Shown: positions 52,876 to 61,411 of the stretch, piece after piece | Layout of the letters: each line of letters starts with the position of its first letter | Numbering within the stretch: position 1 is the stretch's first letter | Assembly: GCF_003797125.1 (NCBI RefSeq) | Contig: NZ_RKKE01000011.1 | Span: 1-64,000, forward strand | Direction: 5' to 3' | DNA: 64,000 nt | Source of the DNA: Shewanella frigidimarina | GTDB taxonomy: Bacteria; Pseudomonadota; Gammaproteobacteria; Enterobacterales; Shewanellaceae | Made by a program: the position numbers and the translations under genes | The notes under the pieces: generated by a model | Database searches by the model: none | What the model saw: the letters and a program-made list of their open reading frames with translations, nothing else | Told to the model about the DNA's origin: nothing

Positions 52876-54027
52876 ATGAGCACACTACCAGATCTAAAAA
52901 GTTGTTTTACACAGCTGATTGCAGCACCATCAGTCAGTGCACTCGAAGCAGAACACGATATGAGTAATCATGCAGTTATCAACTTGTTGCAGAATTGGTT
53001 CAGTGAACTGGGTTTTGAATGCGAAACCCCCACGGTCGAAGACTCGCGTAATAAACAGAACCTGATTGCCAGAATAGGCAGCGGCAGTGGTGGGCTTTTA
53101 CTTGCGGGCCATACAGATACAGTGCCCTTTGATGAAGGCCGTTGGAGCCAAAGTCCATTTGAGATGGTTGAAAAAGACAATCGTTGGTACGGCTTAGGCA
53201 CTTGCGACATGAAGGGATTTTTTGCGTTGGTACTCGAAGCATTAAAAGACATGCCGTTGGATCAGTTCAAACGTCCGCTGACTATTTTTGCTAGTGCAGA
53301 TGAAGAAACCACCATGAGCGGCGCTAAAGCATTTGCCGATTCAAAAGTTGTTGCGCCTGATTACGCGGTTATTGGTGAACCCACCAGCTTAAAGCCTGTC
53401 TATATGCATAAGGGACATTTAGCCCAAGGGATCCGCGTAATTGGCCGTAGTGGCCATTCGTCTGATCCTGCTCGCGGCTTAAATGCTATTGAAGTGATGC
53501 ATAAAGTCATTAGCCAATTAATGAAGCTAAAGCAGCACTTAAGCGAGAACTATCGCGAAGATGCGTTTACTGTACCCTACCCAACCATGAACTTTGGCCA
53601 TATTCATGGCGGTGATGCCGCGAACCGTATTTGTGGTTGCTGCGATTTGCATTTAGATATTCGTCCTTTACCCGGAATGGAGTTAGCGGATCTGGAATTA
53701 ATGGTATTGAACTACTTATCTGACATCAGTAAAGAGTATCCTGGCAGTATAAGTGTCAGTACTTTGTACCCAGGCGCAGAATCGTTTGCAGGAAAAGCAG
53801 ATAATCCATGGACCAAACTCGTTGCAGAATTGTCTGGCAACGAAGCAGAAGTGGTCAACTATTCGACTGAAGCACCTTATATCAACAAACTAGGTTGCCA
53901 AACCTTAGTACTTGGCCCAGGTAGCATTAATCAAGCCCACCAGCCAGATGAATTTATTGACCTAGAATACTTAACGCCAACGGTAGAATTGATCAAAAAA
54001 ATGATTTTTCATGCCTGCATTAAGTAA
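52876..54027 (+). CDS. argE: N-acetylornithine deacetylase
   Basis: Removes the acetyl group from N-acetylornithine, so the organism uses the linear arginine route. 383 residues of the M20 dinuclear-zinc family: LLAGHTDTVPFD (metal His, Asp), GLGTCDMKGFFA (bridging Asp), ADEETTMSGAKAF (catalytic and metal Glu), VIGEPTSL and the final metal His in INQAHQPDEFI. AGGAT precedes the ATG. It is divergent from argC. Confidence 0.96.
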   Translation: MSTLPDLKSCFTQLIAAPSVSALEAEHDMSNHAVINLLQNWFSELGFECETPTVEDSRNKQNLIARIGSGSGGLLLAGHTDTVPFDEGRWSQSPFEMVEKDNRWYGLGTCDMKGFFALVLEALKDMPLDQFKRPLTIFASADEETTMSGAKAFADSKVVAPDYAVIGEPTSLKPVYMHKGHLAQGIRVIGRSGHSSDPARGLNAIEVMHKVISQLMKLKQHLSENYREDAFTVPYPTMNFGHIHGGDAANRICGCCDLHLDIRPLPGMELADLELMVLNYLSDISKEYPGSISVSTLYPGAESFAGKADNPWTKLVAELSGNEAEVVNYSTEAPYINKLGCQTLVLGPGSINQAHQPDEFIDLEYLTPTVELIKKMIFHACIK

Positions 54028-54180
54028 ACATTAATAATCAGTGACATTTTTACGCAAAATGTAACTTTTTTACGAAATAAAATTACAAAATACAGTGCCT
54101 GCGTATTGACCGATTTTGATACGCTGGGTATTGTGATGTAAGAGTTATTGGCAGAATCGTTCTTTTTTTCGGGAGTAAGT

Positions 54181-56829
54181 ATGACAGAGCAAACGGCAGA
54201 TATGTATGCGTCACTTCGATCAAATGTGGGGCATTTAGGCCAGATATTAGGCGAAACAATGCAAAACCATTTAGGTGATGCATTTTTAGAAAAAGTAGAA
54301 CAAATTCGAATTTTAGCAAAAAAATCTCGCCAGGGTGACGAAGCCTCTCGCGAGCAAATGTTGGCATTATTAACCGCTTTACCAGACGAAGAACTGGTTC
54401 CTTTCGCCAAAGCCTTCAACCAATTTTTAAACTTAGCCAATATCGCAGAACAATTTCACACCATTAGCCGTAATTGCGACGAACTCGTGTGTGTGCCCGA
54501 TCCAGTAGAGCAACTACTTGGACGCATGCTTGATACTGATTTAGACAAAAAAGATGTGATTAAGAGCTTAAAAAACTTAGACATCGATTTAGTATTAACC
54601 GCGCATCCAACCGAGATTTCACGCCGCACGCTAATTCAAAAATATGCGGCAGTGGTTGATTGCTTAACGGAACAAGAAAACAGCCAACTGACTGAACGCG
54701 AACGCCAACAAAGCACTCTGCGTCTGCGTCAGCTTATTGCGCAAATTTGGCACACCAACGAAATTCGTAACGAACGCCCAACTCCTGTAGATGAAGCGCG
54801 TTGGGGTTTAAGCACTATCGAAACGTCTTTGTGGCAAGCTATTCCTGACTTTCTGCGTCAATTGAATGATCAAGTTGAGCAAAAGACCGGCCAGCAATTA
54901 CCTATTGATGTCTCTCCGGTGAGATTTTCAAGCTGGATGGGCGGAGACCGCGACGGAAATCCGTTTGTAACGTCTCTCGTCACCCAAGAAGTACTCGATC
55001 GCAATCGTCATGCAGCAGCAAGATTGTACTTAAAAGATATTGTGAGCTTGCTTGGCGAATTGTCGATGGAACAAGCGAATGCTGAATTATCAGCGTTAAC
55101 AGATAACAGTAAAGAACCGTACCGCGATGTGTTACGCAAATTACGCTGCCAATTACATGGCACCATCGATTACCTTAACGCACGTCTTGAAGGTAAAAAA
55201 CCTGACGTTGATACCAGCGAGCTAATTTGGCATAAATCAGATTTGCTTGAACCGCTTGAACTGCTTTATAAGAGTTTGACCGATTGTGGTATGAAGCTTA
55301 TTGCTAATGGCCTGTTACTCGACATCTTACGTCGTTTAGCGTGTTTTGGTATTCACATGTTACGCCTAGATATTCGCCAAGATGCTACCCGCCATAGTGA
55401 CGTGATTGCTGAACTGACTCGTTATTTGGGTATGGGTGATTACAACCATTGGGACGAAAATGAAAAACAAGCGTTTTTACTGCGCGAGTTAACCAGTAAA
55501 CGTCCACTGATCCCAACAAATTGGAAACCGACGGATGATGTCGCTGAAGTTGTCAGAACCTGCAACTTAGTCGCCCAGCAGCCTGTTAATGCACTGGGCT
55601 CTTATGTGATATCAATGGCCAGCAAGCCATCTGACGTATTAACCGTATTATTACTGCTAAAAGAAGCCGGTTGCACTAATCCAATGCGCGTAGTGCCATT
55701 ATTCGAAACCCTCGCTGACTTAGAGGGTGCCGCTGACTGTATGACTTCGCTACTGAATATTGATTGGTATCGTGGTTACACTAAAGGCATGCAAGAAGTG
55801 ATGATTGGTTATTCTGACTCAGCTAAAGATGCCGGCGTAATGGCAGCTGCCTGGGCGCAGTATCGTGCACAAGAGCAGTTAGTTGCTGTGTGTAAAAAAG
55901 CTGACGTTAAATTAATGTTGTTCCATGGTCGTGGCGGTTCTATCGGTCGTGGGGGCGGACCTGCTCATAAAGCTATTTTATCGCAACCACCAGGTTCGGT
56001 AGATGGTCGCATCCGTGTGACAGAACAAGGCGAAATGATCCGCTTTAAGTTTGGCTTACCAAAATTAGCGGTACAAAGTTTAGCGCTATATACCTCAGCG
56101 GTATTAGAAGCGACATTGTTACCACCACCGGAGCCTAAAAAATCATGGCGTGATTGCATGCAGCGTATTGCTGAAGAGTCAGTACTGCATTATCGCGGAA
56201 TCGTACGTGAAGAACCTGACTTTGTTGAGTATTTTAGATCCGCTACTCCTGAAGTTGAGCTCGGTAAATTGCCATTAGGCAGTCGCCCTGCTAAACGTAA
56301 AGTTGATGGTGGTATTGAAAGCTTACGCGCTATTCCGTGGATTTTTGCTTGGTCACAAAACCGCTTAATGTTACCTGCTTGGCTTGGTGCGGGTGAAGCA
56401 CTACAAGATGCGGCAGATCGCGGCGAGTTGGAATTATTGCGTGAAATGGAAGAGCAATGGCCTTTCTTTGAAACCCGTATTTCAATGCTCGAAATGGTCT
56501 ACACCAAAGCAGAACCTAACTTAGCCAAGTACTACGAGCTATGTTTAGTGAAGCCAGAGTTACATCATTTAGGTGAGAAGTTACGTCAACGTCTGCAATT
56601 GGGTATTGAAGCAGTATTATCATTAACCCAAGCGACAGAGTTAATGTCACATACGCCTTGGAGCCGTGAGTCTGTTAAACTGCGCAACCCTTACATAGAT
56701 CCACTTAACTTCTTACAAACCGAGCTATTAGCCCGTACACGTAGAGAAGTTGAACCGTCTGCAGATGTTCAGCTAGCACTTATGCTGACCATTGCCGGCG
56801 TTGCAGCAGGAATGAGAAACACTGGATGA
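54181..56829 (+). CDS. ppc: Phosphoenolpyruvate carboxylase
   Basis: Carboxylates phosphoenolpyruvate to oxaloacetate, refilling the TCA cycle and supplying aspartate, which argG also uses. 882 residues (E. coli 883) with LTAHPTEISRRT (catalytic His), SWMGGDRDGNPFVT, GYSDSAKDAG, the glycine loop FHGRGGSIGRGGGPAHKA and the C-terminal RNTG. The ATG at 54181 follows GGGAG; an upstream TTG frame is not used. It is 153 bp downstream of argE and overlaps the next gene by 4 nt. Confidence 0.97.
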   Translation: MTEQTADMYASLRSNVGHLGQILGETMQNHLGDAFLEKVEQIRILAKKSRQGDEASREQMLALLTALPDEELVPFAKAFNQFLNLANIAEQFHTISRNCDELVCVPDPVEQLLGRMLDTDLDKKDVIKSLKNLDIDLVLTAHPTEISRRTLIQKYAAVVDCLTEQENSQLTERERQQSTLRLRQLIAQIWHTNEIRNERPTPVDEARWGLSTIETSLWQAIPDFLRQLNDQVEQKTGQQLPIDVSPVRFSSWMGGDRDGNPFVTSLVTQEVLDRNRHAAARLYLKDIVSLLGELSMEQANAELSALTDNSKEPYRDVLRKLRCQLHGTIDYLNARLEGKKPDVDTSELIWHKSDLLEPLELLYKSLTDCGMKLIANGLLLDILRRLACFGIHMLRLDIRQDATRHSDVIAELTRYLGMGDYNHWDENEKQAFLLRELTSKRPLIPTNWKPTDDVAEVVRTCNLVAQQPVNALGSYVISMASKPSDVLTVLLLLKEAGCTNPMRVVPLFETLADLEGAADCMTSLLNIDWYRGYTKGMQEVMIGYSDSAKDAGVMAAAWAQYRAQEQLVAVCKKADVKLMLFHGRGGSIGRGGGPAHKAILSQPPGSVDGRIRVTEQGEMIRFKFGLPKLAVQSLALYTSAVLEATLLPPPEPKKSWRDCMQRIAEESVLHYRGIVREEPDFVEYFRSATPEVELGKLPLGSRPAKRKVDGGIESLRAIPWIFAWSQNRLMLPAWLGAGEALQDAADRGELELLREMEEQWPFFETRISMLEMVYTKAEPNLAKYYELCLVKPELHHLGEKLRQRLQLGIEAVLSLTQATELMSHTPWSRESVKLRNPYIDPLNFLQTELLARTRREVEPSADVQLALMLTIAGVAAGMRNTG

Positions 56830-57365
56830 TAACCTTGGTTAAAACCCTTGGACTTGGATTGTTATTGTTACTGACTGGCTGTGCCAGTCAGTACAGCATC
56901 ACCGAGTCTGAAATTGAGCAGTACCTTAATAAAGACATGAATTTTGAGGTAAAACAGGGCAACAAGTTAATTGGTGTATCGCTTAAGCTAAATGATATGC
57001 AGGTCGTGTTGGGCGCTAAGCCAAATACAATGGCAGTGACAGCAGCAACAATGATCACAGTTAACAACCCACTTTTACCGATCCATGCAAAACTGAAAAC
57101 GACTTTTGAGGCAGTGCCTTGGTATGACAGTAATACCAAGAGTGTCTATCTTCGACAGTTAACCTTAGCGAAAGTTGAGTCTGAACCCGCTGATATTGAA
57201 CGCTACATCAGCCAGGCAACACCACAACTAATGGGATTTTTACGTAATTATCTTGAAAACCAGCCAGTGTATACCTTAGACACTCGCGACAGTAATCAAG
57301 CGCTAATGGCTAAAATGACCAAAGAAATTGCCGTACAACGGGGCAAACTGGTGGTTAAGTTTTAA
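56826..57365 (+). CDS. DUF1439 lipoprotein (YceB-like)
   Basis: 179 residues. A lipoprotein signal ends LLTGC (about residue 19), followed by SQYSITESEIEQYL and a body with the DUF1439 pattern (VSLKLNDMQVVLG, VTAATMITVNNPLLPIHAKL, LRQLTLAKVE, and PVYTLDTRDSNQALMAKMT). These resemble lipid-binding tubular folds in the cell envelope; the function is unknown. The start overlaps the ppc stop (ATGA), so it is coupled to ppc. Confidence 0.83.
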   Translation: MITLVKTLGLGLLLLLTGCASQYSITESEIEQYLNKDMNFEVKQGNKLIGVSLKLNDMQVVLGAKPNTMAVTAATMITVNNPLLPIHAKLKTTFEAVPWYDSNTKSVYLRQLTLAKVESEPADIERYISQATPQLMGFLRNYLENQPVYTLDTRDSNQALMAKMTKEIAVQRGKLVVKF

Positions 57366-57386
57366 AGTTATTTTCGTAGTAACAGA

Positions 57387-57410
57387 AAGCACCTTCCGAG
57401 GTGCTTTTTT
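57387..57410. terminator. Terminator after the ppc unit
   Basis: AAGCACCT pairs with AGGTGCTT around TCCG, followed by TTTT, 22 bp past the lipoprotein gene and between convergent genes. Confidence 0.85.
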
Positions 57411-57427
57411 GTTGCAGCTTTTAAACA

Positions 57428-57883
57428 CTAAAAATTCTGTGCTGGTTCTATCACCAAAATACTATTTTGCTGTGGGTTTTCAGATTGCTCATACAAATCC
57501 CAAACTAACTTATAATCAAGTTCCAATTCAGTAACATAAAATCCATCAACCGGATAAGTTTTCACGACTCTAGCCCCTTTAATCAAGCCTGAAACCATTA
57601 TTTGAGTATCGCTATTACTCATTGCCCAGTCATGCACAGCTGTGTTTGATTTTAACTGCAAACCATACACCTGTTCAGTGAGCTCACGATAAGCCAAAAT
57701 TTTTGATGACTCCATCGCCATTAATAGTTGTTCACTACGACGCTCAGCAGGTTGGCGGTCAATCGGGGCATACCCTACAGCCGTGAGTACCGGGTAAACG
57801 CTAGGACGATATTGATTAGAACTACTTTGAAATAAGCTACAACCACTTAGCAGTATGCAGCCAGCTATGAGTAATATTCTCAT
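57428..57883 (-). CDS. flgP: Flagellar outer-membrane lipoprotein FlgP
   Basis: 151 residues of the LPP20/FlgP family. The lipoprotein signal ends LLSGC (Cys15). Conserved stretches follow: VLTAVGYAPIDRQPAE, SKILAYRELTEQVYGLQL, VSGLIKGARVVKTYPVDG and YVTELELDYKLVWDLY. In Vibrio, FlgP with FlgO and FlgT builds outer rings around the basal body of the sheathed flagellum. No flgO gene is adjacent; an unrecognised gene lies upstream on the same strand and flgH-flgT is divergent beyond it. Confidence 0.8.
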   Translation of the reverse strand: MRILLIAGCILLSGCSLFQSSSNQYRPSVYPVLTAVGYAPIDRQPAERRSEQLLMAMESSKILAYRELTEQVYGLQLKSNTAVHDWAMSNSDTQIMVSGLIKGARVVKTYPVDGFYVTELELDYKLVWDLYEQSENPQQNSILVIEPAQNF

Positions 57884-57952
57884 GTATAAATCGCTCTGTT
57901 GACGCGCAAATTAGAAATAACATCATCAGCCATCAGCCATGTGATGCTTGAG

Positions 57953-58732
57953 TTATTGTGTATCGATATTGTCATCTGTTTCAGACGACACTAATCCCGT
58001 ATCGGCGACTAAATCTTTGGATGTGTAACCGGTGAAATAATCCATACCGAGTTCAAGAGCCGCCGCACCGACGCCAATATAGCCAGAGTACAACATTCCA
58101 CCTAACAATTTGGATGCAGGGCTAATATCTGTATCTGTGGATATTTGGTAGATGTCAGACAAAATAGGGATATGGTTTAATATATTAATCGAATCAAATA
58201 AATCATTGCCATCTAGGCCCTCTTCACCAAATGAAAACGAATACATATCATCAAGAGTGCTTGAGGCTTCGTCGGTAGCGGCTATCTCATCATGTATAAT
58301 GCCCACTGTTGATTGTAATGGATTACCCGTTTGAACCGCTGTCGATACTGAAGAAACGGCCGAAGACACTTCACTAGTCAACGTGGTACTGTTAAGCATA
58401 CTCGCTTGTAACGAAGACAATAACTCTTGTTGCATTTGTGAGACTAAATCATCAGATATGGCTAACGACAATAAACTTTCCTTTCCTAAACCGGTTTGCT
58501 GCAACAGCTGGTCTTGAAGACTTTCAACAGACAGCACTTCAATATTTGACAGGTTAGTTAAGGATGAATCAAGAGCCTCAGAACCTGATGACAGTGAGTT
58601 AAGCAATGCGCCAAAAGTGCTTTTACCAAGGCCGTTGTCTGCAATAGCATCTTGCTGATCGGTAATAGGCTTCACAGTGCTTGCTGTTGTAGCAGCGGTT
58701 ACAGCAGTATCTAACGAATTGATTAAGGACAA
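57953..58732 (-). CDS. Hypothetical protein, flagellar-neighbourhood, unknown function
   Basis: 259 residues, low in Cys, Trp and aromatic residues and rich in Ser, Thr, Leu and Asp. The N-terminal two thirds look helical and disordered (many LSS/SSV runs). The C-terminal part, PASKLLGGMLYSGYIGVGAA followed by ALELGMDYFTG (about 205-236), is a conserved-looking Gly-rich hydrophobic stretch, the kind I associate with uncharacterised proteins encoded beside flagellar genes. No signal peptide. It lies 69 bp upstream of flgP on the same strand, so they may be cotranscribed. Confidence 0.6.
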   Translation of the reverse strand: MSLINSLDTAVTAATTASTVKPITDQQDAIADNGLGKSTFGALLNSLSSGSEALDSSLTNLSNIEVLSVESLQDQLLQQTGLGKESLLSLAISDDLVSQMQQELLSSLQASMLNSTTLTSEVSSAVSSVSTAVQTGNPLQSTVGIIHDEIAATDEASSTLDDMYSFSFGEEGLDGNDLFDSINILNHIPILSDIYQISTDTDISPASKLLGGMLYSGYIGVGAAALELGMDYFTGYTSKDLVADTGLVSSETDDNIDTQ

Positions 58733-59348
58733 AATGAATTCCCAATTAAAGCTAATAGTTGTTGATATTTATTGGTTAAATATCCTTCGAAATAAAAACG
58801 TGGTGTTGACCGAGACTAATAGATTATGGCCTTGTACTTTACCGTGCCAATTATGAATAATCTCTCTCTGTAAAACTTTAAGATTTCATAACCCTTCAAT
58901 ATTTAATTTAAAAAATAAAATAATGGAAATAAATAACTCATACTGCACACAATATTAACTTACAAAAAATTAACTTACACAGTGCTGTAAAATCATATTA
59001 ATTTTAATGTTGATGATAATTATTAACGTTAAATTCCTATCCTAAGTTTAAATAAAAAACCGAACCTATTGAACAAAGACAAGGTATTCAATTTACTACG
59101 AAATAATTAAGCGTGATCAATGCATCAATAAATGAAAAGCTGTATAGAAAACAATGTGACACACAACCAATTTTCAGCAAGAACATATAGATACGAATAC
59201 ATAATAAATCAATACAAAGTAAATATAAGTAAAGATTAGTAAACACAAGTAAAAGGAGGTAAACATCAAGAAGAAAGCACTTTTTGCATAAAAAATAGCA
59301 TAAAATCATCATTAAATTAAATCGTCGATAACTTTGAGAATAATAAAA
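58733..59348. other. AT-rich gene-free region upstream of flgH
   Basis: 616 bp, clearly richer in AT than the neighbouring core genes, with no credible gene. It has direct repeats of ATTAACTTACA (about 58954 and 58970) and imperfect AAGTAAA-type repeats at 59217-59265. Promoters for both divergent units must lie here, but none could be assigned. Confidence 0.55.
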
Positions 59349-60077
59349 ATGAATAAATCATTGTCATTTATCTTAGTATTTCTAACGTTTCTGTCCGCTT
59401 GTTCAACAACCGAAGTTACGGAAATAAAAAGTCCCACAAAAGAAAATACTACCATTAGTGTTATTGAAGACAGTGAAGAAATAATTAAGGGCGACCCTCG
59501 CTATCGTCCTGTTAGAAATAATAATATTCGACAAGCCCCACAAGTCACTGGTTCCATATTTAATCCTAATAATATCTATAGTATTTATCAAAACAATAAT
59601 CGTTATGAAGTCGGCGACATGATAATGATTAAACTTAATGAAGAAATGACATCTAAAAAGTCGATCAGCTACCAAAGAGATAACAGCAACGAATTTACAC
59701 TGTCGCCTTCGATTACCGCAGGCAGCATTAATATTAATAGCGATAACCTAGATGCCGACTACAGCCAAGAAAAAAGCTTTGATAGTTCAGCAGAAAGTAA
59801 CCAAAATAACTATTTATCAGGAACTATTACTGTCTCGGTAAGAGAAAAGCTCCCCAATGGCAATTTGATTGTTGCTGGTGAAAAATGGCTTAAGCTCAAT
59901 AAAGGTGATGAATATATCAGATTTTCTGGCGAAATAAGAGTCACTGACGTTGCTGCCGATCACTCCATTGAATCAAACATGGTTGGTAATGCTATCATTG
60001 AAGTCAGTGTGAAAGGCGACCAGCAAGACAACCAAGATCCTTCACTTATCAGTAAATTACTCAATATTTTCGGTTAA
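59349..60077 (+). CDS. flgH: Flagellar L-ring protein FlgH
   Basis: 242 residues. A lipoprotein signal ends FLSAC, followed by GDPRYRPV, VTGSIFNPNNIYSIY, RYEVGDMIMIKLNEEMTSKK, LSGTITVSVREKLPNGNLIV and GEKWLKLNKGDEYIRFSGEI, the conserved order of FlgH. It forms the outer-membrane L ring that bushes the flagellar rod. The ATG at 59349 is chosen; a TTG 15 bp earlier is less likely. The gene is AT-rich with many AAT/ATA codons. It is not in an flgBCDEFGHIJ operon here but is followed 3 nt later by flgT. Confidence 0.87.
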   Translation: MNKSLSFILVFLTFLSACSTTEVTEIKSPTKENTTISVIEDSEEIIKGDPRYRPVRNNNIRQAPQVTGSIFNPNNIYSIYQNNNRYEVGDMIMIKLNEEMTSKKSISYQRDNSNEFTLSPSITAGSININSDNLDADYSQEKSFDSSAESNQNNYLSGTITVSVREKLPNGNLIVAGEKWLKLNKGDEYIRFSGEIRVTDVAADHSIESNMVGNAIIEVSVKGDQQDNQDPSLISKLLNIFG

Positions 60078-60080
60078 CTA

Positions 60081-61265
60081 ATGATCAAGCTGTTATTTGT
60101 TTTCGGGCTATTATTAATGCCTTTGATGGCACAAGCTCAATGGTATATTGGCCAAGCATCGATGGCCGTAAATGACGATGATTACAATGATGTACGTAAA
60201 AAAGTCATTGAAAAAGCAATAGAAAATGCTTCATTGCAGGCCAATAGTTTTGTTAAAATAGAATCCACGGTTACCGATGGTATTTTAAGCCAGAGCTCAA
60301 GCAGCATTCAGTCTGAGCATCAAATCAGTGAGATAAAAATCCTTAATGAATCAATTAAAAACGACATCTTAACCATTAATGTCAAAGTGAATCTAAAATC
60401 GAGCCTAAATTGCACTAAAGATCGCTACCTTAAACAACTTATTGTTGCTCAATTTCCACTATTAACCCCAGCGCAAGCTACTACTGGGGATGTATTTAGC
60501 CTGCCTTTTCATGTTGTTTCTCGCTTTAAAAACGAGTTAATTAATCAACCTAACGTATTTGTCGAAGAACTGATCCCAGAAATGGTCTTTAAACCCGAAA
60601 TAGATATGGATACGGTCGATTTAAAAGCGGTAAAAAGCATTTCTCACTCACTTAATAGCCAATATCAAAGCCAATATTTGGTCTTTGGTTATATACGTGA
60701 CATTGGCCTATTTAATGAAACAAAATCAGGACTACTAAGTAAAACAACGACACCAAAGCGCAACTTTACGATAAAAGTGTTTATGTACGACAGGATCAGT
60801 GACAGTATTTTAGTTGAAAGCGAGTACCACGGTGAGGGCGACTGGAGCTTTGACTCTTTTGGTCGAGTTGATTTAGCCAATAGCTTATTTTGGCGCAGTG
60901 ATTATGGCAAAACTATTATTGATACGCTGTTTAACGCAGCAAAAGATATTAACGAAACGTTAAGCTGTGAAGCCACAAAGGCAACAGTAATCAATAAAGA
61001 CGATCAATATATTACGATTAATATTGGCACTCTACACGGCGTAAATAAAGGTGATGTATTTCAATATATCAAACTCAATAGCATTACATTAAACCACACA
61101 GTACTCTCTACCTTGATGCCACCAACCGAACCCACTATCCTAAAAGTAGTTCAAGTCAGTAACAAGATCAGCTTGCTACAAGTGCCTCTTGATGCGGATC
61201 CTAATGGCATGAAACAGCATCAAATCGATCTCTATGACGTAGTGACAACCGTACCGCAAAAGTAG
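60081..61265 (+). CDS. flgT: Flagellar assembly protein FlgT
   Basis: 394 residues with a signal peptide (about 1-19, ending MAQAQW). FlgT forms the H ring and supports the T ring around the basal body in Vibrio. Domain order fits: an N-terminal repeat-like domain (WYIGQASMAVNDDDYNDVRK), a middle domain with YLKQLIVAQFPLLTPAQA and VFGYIRDIGLF, and a C-terminal beta domain (ITINIGTLHGVNKGDVFQYI). The start is 3 nt after flgH, so the two are cotranscribed. Confidence 0.82.
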   Translation: MIKLLFVFGLLLMPLMAQAQWYIGQASMAVNDDDYNDVRKKVIEKAIENASLQANSFVKIESTVTDGILSQSSSSIQSEHQISEIKILNESIKNDILTINVKVNLKSSLNCTKDRYLKQLIVAQFPLLTPAQATTGDVFSLPFHVVSRFKNELINQPNVFVEELIPEMVFKPEIDMDTVDLKAVKSISHSLNSQYQSQYLVFGYIRDIGLFNETKSGLLSKTTTPKRNFTIKVFMYDRISDSILVESEYHGEGDWSFDSFGRVDLANSLFWRSDYGKTIIDTLFNAAKDINETLSCEATKATVINKDDQYITINIGTLHGVNKGDVFQYIKLNSITLNHTVLSTLMPPTEPTILKVVQVSNKISLLQVPLDADPNGMKQHQIDLYDVVTTVPQK

Positions 61266-61411
61266 TGCTCATTTAACATATTCACACCAGTGAGCAATCG
61301 AATGCGCCCACCGTATTTATCTCAAGTATCAGAAAACTGAACGTTTCCTAATCAATAATAACCACGTACAATAACTTGGCAATATTGGAGTGCATAATAA
61401 TCATGGGATAA

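Noticed and set aside
58832..58850. Sigma-54-like promoter (TTGGCACG on the minus strand) upstream of the 259-residue flagellar-neighbourhood gene.
   Set aside because: The -24 half is good but the expected GC of the -12 element is missing at the right spacing (AGTAC instead).
59276..59292. Sigma-54-like GCAC...TTGCA upstream of flgH.
   Set aside because: The spacing between the two halves is two bases too short and the conserved GG is absent.
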